A program made the translations under genes and the position numbers. Positions 26,430 through 34,807 of a DNA stretch of 64,000 bases are shown here, piece by piece. Under the pieces are notes generated by a model. The model searched no databases, had not been told where the DNA came from, and saw only the letters and a list, made by a program, of their open reading frames with translations. The stretch covers positions 124,001 through 188,000 of the forward strand of contig NZ_AP027729.1 in the NCBI RefSeq assembly GCF_030296575.1, written 5' to 3'. Position 1 is the first letter of the stretch, and each line of letters starts with the position of its first letter. This DNA comes from Paraoerskovia sediminicola (GTDB taxonomy: Bacteria; Actinomycetota; Actinomycetes; Actinomycetales; Cellulomonadaceae).

Positions 26430-27998
26430 TCAGAGCACCGACATCGGGTTGACCCGATCACCGTTGAGGAACACCTCGAAGTGGAGGTGGCAGCCGGTCG
26501 ACGCTCCACCGGTGTTGCCGGAGAGCGCGATGGTCTGGCCGGCGCTGACCCGCTGGCCGGGCGAGACCAGGTAGCGGGACAGGTGCTTGTACCCCGTCAT
26601 GACGCTCGTCCCGCTGTGGAAGCCGTGGTCGACGACCATCTGATTGCCGCCGCCGGCGATGTACCGCGTGTAGAGCACCGTGCCCGACGCCGAGGCCTTC
26701 ACGGGCGATCCGCAGGCCGCCCGGAAGTCCGTCCCGCCGTGAAGCCGCCACTCGTGGTAGACGGGGTGGAACCTGTTGCCGAAGCTGGATGTGACGTACG
26801 GGTTCGAGATCGGGTACCGCAGGAACGCGTACGGCGAGGACGAACCGGACGACGAGCCACCGGAGGACGACCCGCCCGAGGACGAGCCGCCCGAGGACGA
26901 GCCGCCGGACGATGAACCGCCGGAGGACGACCCGCCCGAGGACGAGCCCCCGGACGACGAGCCCGAGGACGAGTTCTTCTTGGCCTCCGCGTCACGCTTC
27001 GCCTGCAGCTCGGCCTGGCGCTTCGCCTCTGCGGCGGCCTCGGCCTTGCGCTTCGCCTCTGCGGCCTCCCGCTCCTTGCGGAGCCGCTCGTCGCGAGCGA
27101 GCTGGTCGGCGATCACCGCCTTGAGCTCAATCGTGACCGCCTCCTGCGCCGCCTTGGTCTCCTCCAGGTCGGCGAGGGTCGCCTTCTTCCGTTCCTCGAT
27201 CGTCGCCTTCTTGGCCTGCTGCTGGACGATGAGGTCCTCGATCTCGGCCTTGCGCGCGGCCGCCGCGTCCTTCGCCTTCTGCGCGGCGATGACGTTCTGG
27301 TCGGCCTCGTCCTTGAGGTCCGCGATCGTCTCGCGGATCGCGCGCAGCCGCTCGGATCGGTTCCGGGCGAGAGACTGTGCCTCGCTCAGCTCGTCGAGCG
27401 ACCTGGAGGTCGACCGTGCCGCGGAGGCAACGGCCGCGTACTCGTCCACGAAGTCGTCGGCGTTCTGCGCACCGGAGACGATGCCCAGACTCGTGACGCC
27501 GCCCTGACCGCGGAACGCCTGTCGCGCCATCTCGGCGAGGTCGGATCTCGCTCCCGCCACCTCGTCGGCGCTCTTCTCGATCTCGGCCGTGATCTGCGTC
27601 TCTTGGTCCTGCGCGTCCTGGAGTCGCTGGGCGAGCTGCTCGGCCTCGCGCTCCGTACGCTCGACCTCGGCCTCGGCCTCCGCGAGCTCGAGCCGGGCCG
27701 CAGGCAGGCGGGCCTCGATCGTGTTCAGGTCCAGGGCAGCCTGCGCCAGCTCGGAGTCCGTGTCCTCGAGCGCCGCCTCGATCTGCTTGCGCTCCGTCGC
27801 CTTCTGCTGCTGCTCGCGCTCCACCGCCGCCCTGCGGTCGTCGAGCTCGTCGGCGTGCGCCGACACCCCTGCGAAGAGCGTGAGCACGGCGACGACCACG
27901 GCCGCGATCCCGCGGCGGACGACGACGGCTCCCCGCGAGGGAGCGGAGCGGTCGGACCGCACGCCGGCGGTCAGGCGTCGGTCGGGGCTGGCCTGCAT
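26430..27998 (-). CDS. M23 family metallopeptidase with coiled coil (FtsEX-coupled murein hydrolase)
   Basis: A 522-residue exported protein. The signal peptide spans about residues 27-50 (RRGIAAVVVAVLTLFAGVSAHA). A coiled coil of some 280 residues rich in Ala/Glu/Arg follows, then a linker with seven SSSGG pentapeptides, and a C-terminal LytM domain with LHGGTDFRAACG, KASASGTVLYT and CHLHFEV metal ligands. The ATG overlaps the ftsX stop (TGATG). By analogy with EnvC and PcsB, FtsEX should gate its wall-cutting activity at the septum. Confidence 0.9.
   Translation of the reverse strand: MQASPDRRLTAGVRSDRSAPSRGAVVVRRGIAAVVVAVLTLFAGVSAHADELDDRRAAVEREQQQKATERKQIEAALEDTDSELAQAALDLNTIEARLPAARLELAEAEAEVERTEREAEQLAQRLQDAQDQETQITAEIEKSADEVAGARSDLAEMARQAFRGQGGVTSLGIVSGAQNADDFVDEYAAVASAARSTSRSLDELSEAQSLARNRSERLRAIRETIADLKDEADQNVIAAQKAKDAAAARKAEIEDLIVQQQAKKATIEERKKATLADLEETKAAQEAVTIELKAVIADQLARDERLRKEREAAEAKRKAEAAAEAKRQAELQAKRDAEAKKNSSSGSSSGGSSSGGSSSGGSSSGGSSSGGSSSGGSSSGGSSSGSSSPYAFLRYPISNPYVTSSFGNRFHPVYHEWRLHGGTDFRAACGSPVKASASGTVLYTRYIAGGGNQMVVDHGFHSGTSVMTGYKHLSRYLVSPGQRVSAGQTIALSGNTGGASTGCHLHFEVFLNGDRVNPMSVL
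26840..26972 (-). repeat. 15-bp tandem repeats encoding the SSSGG linker
   Basis: Seven imperfect 15-bp units plus flanking partial units, each encoding SSSGG, between the coiled coil and the LytM domain. Synonymous changes among units show they are maintained at protein level. Confidence 0.8.
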
Positions 27999-28912
27999 CA
28001 GATCCTCGTGTATCGACGGAGCGTGACCACGGACGATATCGCAGCGAGCACGAACGCGATGCCGATGAGAGCAGGAGCCACGAACAGCACGTCCGTACCG
28101 TCGACGTACGCCACCCACGAGACGGACTGCGCGAGCCAGTCCGTGACGAGGTACTGCACCCCCACGTACAGCCCCCCGACGGCGAAGAGCGCACCGATGA
28201 CGGCAGCGATCGCCCCCTCGAGGAGGAACGGCAGCTGGATGAAGACGTTGGAGGCACCGACGAGCCGCATGATGCTCGTCTCGCGGCGCCGGCTGAAGGC
28301 CGAGAGCCGGATCGTCGTCGTGATGAGCAGGACCGCCGCCAGCAGCATCACCCCTGCGAGGCCGGCCGCGATCAGCGACGCACGGTTCAGCGCCAGGAAG
28401 AGAGGCTCGAAGATCGCACGCTGGTCCTCGACCGACTCGACACCCGGTCGCCCGGTGAGCACGTCGCTCACCACGACGTAGTCGGTCTCCGGGTCCACGA
28501 GCTTCAGCCTGATCGAGGCCTGCATGTCGTCCTCGGTGAGGGGCACCGACATGTAGCCGTCGGGGAACCTCTCCTGGAACGCCGCGAACGCATCCGCCTT
28601 CGACTCGACGTAGACGCGCTCGACCTGCTCCCCCAGCTCGTCGTCGATGACCGTCTGGAGGCCTGCGATGTCGTCCTCGGTCGCCTCGCCGGCGGCGCAC
28701 GTGGGCGCGGGCGAGTCGTTCGGGCACAGGTAGACCGTGACCTCGACGCGGTCGTACCAGTCGTCCTTCAGCTTGCCGATCTGCATCTGGATGAGCGCGG
28801 CCGCCCCGACGAACGTCAGCGACACGAAGGTCACGAGGATGACGGAGATCGTCATCGAGAGGTTGCGGCGGAGCCCCGACCCGATCTCCCCGAGGATGAA
28901 CTGCGCGCGCAT
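27998..28912 (-). CDS. ftsX: Cell division protein FtsX
   Basis: Permease-like subunit of FtsEX, 304 residues. The start [20 protein letters not shown] and first helix ISVILVTFVSLTFVGAAAL are followed by an extracellular loop of about 120 residues with two cysteines (YLCPNDSPAPTCAAG), the part that contacts hydrolases. Three C-terminal helices follow, ending VTLRRYTRI. It is coupled both to ftsE (TGATG) and to the M23 gene. Confidence 0.95.
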   Translation of the reverse strand: MRAQFILGEIGSGLRRNLSMTISVILVTFVSLTFVGAAALIQMQIGKLKDDWYDRVEVTVYLCPNDSPAPTCAAGEATEDDIAGLQTVIDDELGEQVERVYVESKADAFAAFQERFPDGYMSVPLTEDDMQASIRLKLVDPETDYVVVSDVLTGRPGVESVEDQRAIFEPLFLALNRASLIAAGLAGVMLLAAVLLITTTIRLSAFSRRRETSIMRLVGASNVFIQLPFLLEGAIAAVIGALFAVGGLYVGVQYLVTDWLAQSVSWVAYVDGTDVLFVAPALIGIAFVLAAISSVVTLRRYTRI

Positions 28913-29652
28913 CAGGCGTCCCCCACGGTCACGGCGTCGGGGGCCGGGGTCATGTCCCGCACCCGCCGCGACGAGTCGTAGGTACCCTCGGCCTGGTCAC
29001 GGGTGACGTGACCGTCGGAGAGCTCGACGACGCGCCGACGCCACTGGTTGACGGTGTCCTCGTCGTGGGTGGCCATGACGACCGTCGTGCCCGTCCGGTT
29101 GATCCGGTCGAGCAGGCGCATGATGCCCATCGAGGTCGTCGGGTCGAGGTTCCCGGTGGGCTCGTCGGCCAGCAGGATCGGCGGCCGGTTGACGTACGCC
29201 CGGGCGATCGCGACGCGCTGCTGCTCGCCGCCGGAGAGCTCGTGCGGACGGCGCTTCTCCTTGCCGCCCAGCCCGACCATCTCCAGGACCTCGGGGACCT
29301 CGAGCTGGATCGTGTGCCGGCGCTTGCCGATCACCTGGAGCGCGAAGGCGACGTTCTCGAAGACCGTCTTGTTGGGCAGGAGCCGGAAGTCCTGGAACAC
29401 GATGCCGATCTTGCGGCGCAGCTCCGGGACCTTCCAGCTCGAGAGGTTCGACAGGTCGCGACCCGCCACGAACACCTTCCCCGCGGACGGTCGTTCCTCA
29501 CGCAGGACGAGTCGCAGACAGGTCGACTTCCCGGAGCCGGACGCACCGACGAGGAACACGAACTCGCCGCGCTCGACCTCCAGCGAGACGTCGTCGAGCG
29601 CTGGGCGCGCCCCGCGGGCGTACACCTTGGTGACGTTCTCCAAGCGGATCAT
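28912..29652 (-). CDS. ftsE: Cell division ATP-binding protein FtsE
   Basis: ATPase of FtsEX, 246 residues. Walker A is [14 protein letters not shown] loop [18 protein letters not shown], signature [14 protein letters not shown], Walker [14 protein letters not shown], and switch histidine [10 protein letters not shown] 30-residue C-terminal extension beyond the usual length is Asp/Arg-rich. TACTGT (29730-29735) about 78 nt upstream is a plausible -10 for the ftsE-ftsX-M23 unit. Confidence 0.96.
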   Translation of the reverse strand: MIRLENVTKVYARGARPALDDVSLEVERGEFVFLVGASGSGKSTCLRLVLREERPSAGKVFVAGRDLSNLSSWKVPELRRKIGIVFQDFRLLPNKTVFENVAFALQVIGKRRHTIQLEVPEVLEMVGLGGKEKRRPHELSGGEQQRVAIARAYVNRPPILLADEPTGNLDPTTSMGIMRLLDRINRTGTTVVMATHDEDTVNQWRRRVVELSDGHVTRDQAEGTYDSSRRVRDMTPAPDAVTVGDA

Positions 29653-29824
29653 CGAAGTCTCACGGTTCCATCGGGTCTGTGTGGTCGACCAGGGAACCGG
29701 GGTGCGTCCCGGTCCACAGGGCGGTCACGACAGTAAGCACCGAACCTGAGAGGCCGGACCCGACACGCCGCACGGGCCGAGGTGGGCGCGAGGTGGGGCC
29801 GACGCGTCGCGCGACGCGGCGGGA

Positions 29825-30943
29825 TCAGTCTTCGGCGCGCTCGGCGGACCTGCGCCAGCGGATCCCCGCCTCGATGAAGCCGTCGATATCGCCGTCGAAG
29901 ACCCCGGCCGTGTTCCCGACCTCGTGCTCGGTCCGCAGGTCCTTGACCATCTGGTACGGGTGCAGCACGTACGAGCGCATCTGGTCGCCCCAGCTCGCCT
30001 TGATGTCCCCGGCGAGCGCCTTCTTCTTGGCGTTCTCCTCCTCCTGACGGACGAGGAGGAGCCGGGACTGGAGCACGCGCAGCGCCGCGGCGCGGTTCTG
30101 GATCTGGGACTTCTCGTTCTGCATGGAGACGACGATCCCGGTGGGGATGTGCGTCATCCGGACCGCGGAGTCGGTCGTGTTGACCGACTGCCCGCCCGGA
30201 CCCGAGGAGCGGAACACGTCGACCTTGATCTCCGACTCGGGGATCTCGACGGAGTCCGTCTGCTCGATCAGCGGGATGACCTCGACGGCGGCGAACGACG
30301 TCTGGCGGCGACCCTGGTTGTCGAACGGGGAGATCCGCACGAGGCGGTGGGTGCCTGCCTCGACGGAGAGATTCCCGAACGCGTAAGGGGCCTTGACCTC
30401 GAACGTCGCCGACTTGAGGCCGGCCTCCTCCGCGTAGGAGGTGTCGAGGACCGAGGTCGCGAATCCGTGCCGCTCGGCCCAGCGGAGGTACATGCGCATC
30501 AGCATCTCCGCGAAGTCGGCCGCGTCGACGCCGCCGGCGCCGGCGCGGATCGTCACGACGGCCTCGCGCAGGTCGTACTCGCCGGAGAGCAGGGTCCGCA
30601 CCTCGAGCTCACCCAGGGAGCGTCGGATCGACCCGAGCTCCTTCTCCGCCTCGGCCAGCGTCTCGGCGTCGCCGCCGTCCTCGGTGGCCATCTCGACGAG
30701 CGTCTCGAGGTCGTCGATGTCGTTGCCCATGTGGTCGATACGGTCGAGCTCGTTCTGGGCCTGGGACAGGGCGGTCGTCACCTTCTGCGCCGCCTCGGGG
30801 TCGTCCCAGAGGTCCGGCGCCGACGCGGCCTCGGACAGCTCCGCGATCTTCGCGCGCAGCGCGTCCGGATCGCTCACGGCGCTGATCGTCTCGAGGGTCG
30901 CGCGGAGGGACTTGATCTCGTGCTGGAAGTCGATGGTGGCCAC
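29825..30943 (-). CDS. prfB: Peptide chain release factor 2
   Basis: Class I release factor for UGA/UAA stops, 372 residues. The stop-codon tripeptide SPF is in [14 protein letters not shown] and the catalytic GGQ in [18 protein letters not shown]. The reading frame is uninterrupted, so the autoregulatory +1 frameshift of enterobacteria is absent, as usual in actinobacteria. GTG start with TACCCT 8 nt before it. It precedes ftsE as in mycobacteria. Confidence 0.96.
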   Translation of the reverse strand: MATIDFQHEIKSLRATLETISAVSDPDALRAKIAELSEAASAPDLWDDPEAAQKVTTALSQAQNELDRIDHMGNDIDDLETLVEMATEDGGDAETLAEAEKELGSIRRSLGELEVRTLLSGEYDLREAVVTIRAGAGGVDAADFAEMLMRMYLRWAERHGFATSVLDTSYAEEAGLKSATFEVKAPYAFGNLSVEAGTHRLVRISPFDNQGRRQTSFAAVEVIPLIEQTDSVEIPESEIKVDVFRSSGPGGQSVNTTDSAVRMTHIPTGIVVSMQNEKSQIQNRAAALRVLQSRLLLVRQEEENAKKKALAGDIKASWGDQMRSYVLHPYQMVKDLRTEHEVGNTAGVFDGDIDGFIEAGIRWRRSAERAED

Positions 30944-30951
30944 GAGGCACC

Positions 30952-30957
30952 AGGGTA
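30952..30957 (-). promoter_or_regulatory. -10 element, leaderless prfB
   Basis: TACCCT followed by 8 nt and the GTG at 30943. Confidence 0.5.
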
Positions 30958-30973
30958 CGCGGGTCGCAGGGGC

Positions 30974-31523
30974 TCACCACGCCCTCGCCGTCGCGGTCGC
31001 GTGCAGCGGCACGCCGTCCGACCAGGGTCGCGTCGCCCAGCTGATGAGTGTCGGGCGCGACCTGGCCTCGAGGGTGACGGTCGCGGAGACCCCGTCAGGT
31101 GACCCGGCGGACGTGACGACCACCTCGACGAGGCCTCCGCTGCCGCCGCCCGCGGTCGCGAGGGCGGCGCGCGTCTGCACGTGCTCCTCGACCGCTCGCC
31201 GGACGGCGTCGTCGTCGAGAGCGAGGCCGCCCGACTCCGTCGGCGGCACCGCATCGGCCCCGTAGACGGCCCCCGGGTCCACCGCGTCCGCGGCCGCGAG
31301 CGCCGCGGAGTCGGCGAGATCGGCGAGCCGCTTGCGGTCCAGGTGGACGCCCGCGACCGAGACGCCGACCGTCACGAGGACGAGGACGAGCGCGAGGAGA
31401 CCCGTCGTGAGCAGCATGATGCTCCCGCGCTCGCGGCCGTCCGTGCGGGGGCGGGCGTGCGGGGGCGGGCGTGCGGGGGGCGGGCGTGCGGATCGAGCGT
31501 CCGCGGCGGACGGCGGCCCTCAC
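30974..31523 (-). CDS. TadE-like (Rv3654c-type) pilus-locus protein (frame broken by two short C runs)
   Basis: Single-helix pseudopilin-type protein. The core is RERGSIMLLTTGLLALVLVLVTV followed by RLADLADSAALAAADA, as in Rv3654c-like proteins. An uninterrupted frame begins only at ATG 31417, after the conserved ERGS. I place the start at GTG 31523, overlapping the previous stop as GTGA. Three 14-15-bp repeats in the N-terminal part then require one more base in each of the G5 runs 31447-31451 and 31461-31465, matching the G6 of the third copy, giving 183 residues with RTPAP repeats. Last gene of the tad operon. Confidence 0.65.
31446..31488. repeat. Three 14-15-bp tandem repeats in the TadE-like gene
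   Basis: Units GCGGGGG(G)CGGGCGT occur three times. Two have G5 and one G6; only the 15-bp form preserves reading frame, encoding RTPAP. Confidence 0.7.
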
Positions 31524-32213
31524 GGACCACCGCCCAGGACGCGATGGTCGTCGACGGCGGCGACGTGCACGGCCTCGACGGGGACCTGCAGAGGCAGCCG
31601 ATCACCGAGCCCCTGCGGGACGAGCGGCAGCGGCACGTCGTAGGACACGAGCACCGCGACGGTGCTTCCTGGCTCCCGGCAGGGCACCGAGGAGCACTGC
31701 AGGGTGATGGTCGCCTCGCCGGGCAAGCCCTGGTCGGCGAGCGCGAGGTCAGCGACGACCTCCGACTGGCGACGGGCCTCGTCGAGGGTGTCCGCCGAGA
31801 CGACCACGCGTGCCGTCTCGCGGGCGACGGCCTCCACCGCGAAGGCCCCGGCCTGGACCCTGGCGAGCGCGACGACGAGGTACACGACCGGCACGAGCAG
31901 GAGCACGGTCGCGCCGAGGAACTCCACGAGTGCGCCACCCGACTCGGCACCGTTGACCGCGACCGCCTCCCCCGCGTGCTCGTGCTGTCGCTCGCGCCGC
32001 ACGGGGCCGGGCGCCGGGACGTCGGCCGGGATGCGCGCCCACCACGGTCGCTCGGTCCACGGGCGGCCGATCTCGGGGAGCTTGGTGAGCCCGGGGAGCT
32101 CCGTGAGTCCGGGGAGCCCGGGGAGCCCGGGGAGCCCGACGCGCCCAGCACGCGCAGCACGCGCAGCACGCGCAGCGCGACGATCCCCGCCCCCGCGGAG
32201 GTCGGGCTCTCAC
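31520..32213 (-). CDS. TadE/TadF-family pseudopilin (N-terminal frame inferred)
   Basis: The open core starts at GTG 32002 and gives SGGALVEFLGATVLLLVPVVYLVVALARVQ, the TadE-type helix with its conserved Glu, plus a 110-residue extracytoplasmic part with a Cys pair (CSSVPC). The frame stays open upstream to about 32195, encoding RAA, GLP and GLT repeats then EIGRPWTERPWWARIPADV. I extend to GTG 32213, which overlaps the tadE stop as GTGA. This needs one extra base in the C4 run 32185-32188 and one in the C5 run 32190-32194. The extension is inference; the core is certain. Confidence 0.6.
32089..32182. repeat. 9-bp repeats in the TadF-like gene
   Basis: GGGGAGCCC-type units (four or five) and GCGCAGCAC units (three) in tandem. 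In the proposed frame they encode GLP/GLT and RAA. Confidence 0.65.
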
Positions 32214-32593
32214 CCGGGCTCCACGACGGCGCGTCCGACGACGTGCATCGAACCGCCCGGGCCGAACAGGCCCAACGCCGGGAACGGCGCGTCGACCGAG
32301 ACCTCGATCAGGTCGAGCCCGGCGGTCGTGGTCCGCCGCGAGCCGATGTGCTGCGCGTAGCGCGGGCCGAACGAGGCAGCGATCAGCGAGCGCGTGCGCT
32401 CGACGCCGTCGGCGGCCCCGCGGTCTGCTCGCGCGGCGACGCGGGCGCCCTCGCCCGCCGAGTCGACCAGGACCGCTCGCACGTGGAGGACGACGGCGGT
32501 CTGCACCACACCGCCCAGCACCGCGACGACCAGGGCGGCCACGAGCGCGAACTCGACGACCGCGGAACCACCGTCACCCCCGCGCCGGATCAG
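32210..32593 (-). CDS. TadE-family pseudopilin
   Basis: A small protein (127 residues) with GGDGGSAVVEFALVAALVVAVLGGVVQTAVVL, the TadE N-terminal helix with the conserved Glu. The extracytoplasmic part includes DSAGEGARVAARADRG and LIEVSVDAPFPALGLFGPGG. No ATG, GTG or TTG lies at the right place. The CTG at 32593 overlaps the pilin stop as CTGA, like the ATGA/GTGA junctions elsewhere in the operon, and is my preferred start. Confidence 0.75.
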   Translation of the reverse strand: MIRRGGDGGSAVVEFALVAALVVAVLGGVVQTAVVLHVRAVLVDSAGEGARVAARADRGAADGVERTRSLIAASFGPRYAQHIGSRRTTTAGLDLIEVSVDAPFPALGLFGPGGSMHVVGRAVVEPG

Positions 32594-32907
32594 GGACCGC
32601 TGACCCCCTGGATCGCCTGGGTGAAGGCGTCCGTGAGCATGGGCCCGGCGACCGCCCACAGAGCGACGACCAAGCCGGCCGTCATCAGCGTGACGAGCAC
32701 CCATCCGGGCACGTCCCCTCGTTCGCCGTCGATCCCGGCGAGCCTGAGCCGCACCCGGTCCAGGACGTTCCGGTGCTCGCCGGCCGAGCGCGCCCGGCTC
32801 GCGCGCGCGTTCGGACGTCCGGTCGCGCGACCCGAGGGCCCGAGACCTGCGATCGTCCGGCTCGGGGCCCCTCCGTCGCGGTTCGTGGTTCTGTGCGTCG
32901 TCGGCAC
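32590..32907 (-). CDS. Flp-type pilin-like protein
   Basis: A 105-residue protein, the likely structural subunit. A basic 60-residue N-terminus (many Arg, Ser, Ala) leads to GERGDVPGWVLVTLMTAGLVVALWAVAG and a short tail DAFTQAIQGVSGP. The single helix near the end is Flp-like, but the Glu at +5 after the cleavage Gly of typical pilins is missing. GTG with AAGGAG 7 nt upstream. A 108-bp gap separates it from tadC, and it could have its own transcript. Confidence 0.7.
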   Translation of the reverse strand: MPTTHRTTNRDGGAPSRTIAGLGPSGRATGRPNARASRARSAGEHRNVLDRVRLRLAGIDGERGDVPGWVLVTLMTAGLVVALWAVAGPMLTDAFTQAIQGVSGP

Positions 32908-33015
32908 GTTCGTCTCCTTCGTTCGGTGCTTCTCGGATCGTCATCGGGATTTGCAGCGGCGGGTCGATCGGTCCTGGCTCGCGTGCCTGCGCCCCGTCGA
33001 GGCGCGTCGGGTCGC

Positions 33016-33957
33016 TCACAGCCCGATCCGCAACGTGACCAGGCCCGGGTAGAGGGCGAAGACCACCGTGACCGGCAGCACGAGGAAGACGACGGGGACG
33101 AGCATGGCGATCTCCTTCTTGCCGCCCTGCTCCATGAGCTCGCGTCGTCCGGACTCCCGGACGTCCTGCGCCTGCGCCCTCAGGACGTCGGCGATCGGGG
33201 TGCCCCGCTCGACGGCGACCGCGACGGCGCGCGCGAACCTCGTCAGGGTCGGCAGCTCGGTGCGCTCGGCCAGACCCTCGAGCGCCGCGGCCAGCGGGAC
33301 GCCCGATCTCATGCGGGCCCGCAGCTCGACGAACTCGCGGGCGAGCGCGCCGTGCACCGTGCGAGCGACGCGGTCGATTGCAGCGAGCGGCCCCTCGCCG
33401 GCACCGACCGCCAACGCCAGCAGCTCGGCGACGGCCGGGAACTCCGCTTGCATCCTGGCCTCGTGCCGCCGTGCTCGTCGCGTCAGGTCGTGGTCGCACG
33501 CGAGCGCCCCGACGACGCCGAGCACGGCGACCAGCAGACCCGCGACGAAGACGTCGACCCCGCGACTCACGGCGAGCAGCATCGACAGGGCCAGTCCGCA
33601 CGTGATGCCGACGACGGCCCAGATCACCTGCCTGGTCCGGAAGGCCTCGACCGGGTCGTGGGAGCCGGCGCGGCGCAGTCGACGCTCGACGTCGGCGTGC
33701 GACGACCCGAGACGTTCGATCACCCGCACCGCGGTGTCACGTGCCGGTCGGAGCAGCAGGACCAGAGGACCGGCACCCGTGCCGGCTCCTCCGTCGGTGG
33801 CCAGGAGCGCGGACCGCGAGTCGTGCGCCCGCAGGTACGGAGAGACCCGCTCGTCGAGCCGGATCCGGCGTGCCCTGAGCGCCGAGAGGGTCAGCGTGAT
33901 CCCGACACCGACCCCGAGCCCGGCGAGGGCGCCCTCGACGGCCCAGCCGCCCGTCAT
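33016..33957 (-). CDS. Type II secretion F-family protein TadC
   Basis: A 313-residue inner-membrane platform protein. The hydrophobic segments are GALAGLGVGVGITLTLSAL, VIWAVVGITCGLALSMLLA, VFVAGLLVAVLGVVGAL and IAMLVPVVFLVLPVTVVFAL. The GspF-like helical region reads FPAVAELLALAVGAGEGPLAAI and GVPLAAALEGLAERT. The ATG overlaps the tadB stop (ATGA), so the two platform proteins are made together. Confidence 0.88.
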   Translation of the reverse strand: MTGGWAVEGALAGLGVGVGITLTLSALRARRIRLDERVSPYLRAHDSRSALLATDGGAGTGAGPLVLLLRPARDTAVRVIERLGSSHADVERRLRRAGSHDPVEAFRTRQVIWAVVGITCGLALSMLLAVSRGVDVFVAGLLVAVLGVVGALACDHDLTRRARRHEARMQAEFPAVAELLALAVGAGEGPLAAIDRVARTVHGALAREFVELRARMRSGVPLAAALEGLAERTELPTLTRFARAVAVAVERGTPIADVLRAQAQDVRESGRRELMEQGGKKEIAMLVPVVFLVLPVTVVFALYPGLVTLRIGL

Positions 33958-34807
33958 CGCAACACCCGTGCGTCGTCGGGGAGGCGCCCGATGCGGATCA
34001 TGGCGCGATAGGCGACGACCGACGCGACCGCCCCACCGGCGAGCACGAGACCGCCGGTGACCGAGTCGTACGCGGCAGCGGTGCTCGGCCGGGTGGCCAG
34101 CAGCGCCAGCACGAGCCAGGGCGCTGCCACCGCGACCCGCGCTCCGTTGACGGTCCACGACTGCCGGGCCTCGAGCTCTCCCTCGTCGCCGCGTCCTCCC
34201 TGAGGAACGTCGAGAGCGTGCGCAGGAGCCTGCCGAGGTCCGCCCCGCCCACCTCCCAGGTGATCCGGAGCGACTCGACCACGCGGTCGCCGACCGGGTC
34301 CGCGAGCCGCTCCTTCAACGCGTCGAGGGCGTCGCCGAAGCGCCGGCCCGCGCGGTGGTCGCGCGCGAACTGCGCGAACGGCCCGCGGAGCGCCTCCGGA
34401 CCGCTCTCGCCCAGCTGACCGAGCGCCTCAGGGAGGCTGAGCCCGGCCCGGACGCCCGAGGCGAGATGGTCGACGGCGTCGGGCCACACGTCGCGCAGCA
34501 CCGCACGGCGTGCACGGGCTCGGGCGACCACGACCGCGCGAGGCGCCAGGAGGGAGAGCAGCACGAAGCACGACGTGATCGTCGCCGACCGGGTCATGAC
34601 CGTACCCACGGCACCCACCACGACGCCGAGCAGCAGGCTGACGCCGACGAGCGCACCGGGGCTCACGTCCGGGAACCCGCCCTGGACCAGCAGGTCCTGA
34701 GTCCGGGCGCGGAGGTGGCTGCTCCCGCGCGGAGACCCGCCAGACCAGCAGGAGAGCCACACGAGGCAGAGTCCTGTGCCGAGGACGTGACCGACGACGA
34801 CCCCCAT
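33954..34807 (-). CDS. Type II secretion F-family protein TadB (frameshifted in this sequence)
   Basis: A restored 284-residue partner of TadC. It has DAVDHLASGVRAGLSLPEALGQL, ALKERLADPVGDRVVESLRITWEVGG and LSTFLREDAATR from the GspF domain, with hydrophobic segments at VLGTGLCLVWLSCW and LVGVSLLLGVVVGAVGTV. One base is missing in a C3 run at 34180-34182; after correction the end reads GELEARQSWTVNGARVAVAAP. The ATG overlaps the tadA stop by 1 nt. Confidence 0.82.

Noticed and set aside
26840..26972. CRISPR-like repeats
   Set aside because: 15-bp units without spacers, in frame within an M23 gene and encoding SSSGG.
29825..30943. Programmed +1 frameshift in prfB
   Set aside because: The frame is continuous from GTG 30943 to the stop, with no internal TGA.
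31440..31490. Short tandem repeats as a mobile-element end or phage attachment site
   Set aside because: They lie in frame inside a tad gene; no integrase, transposase or flanking duplication is present.
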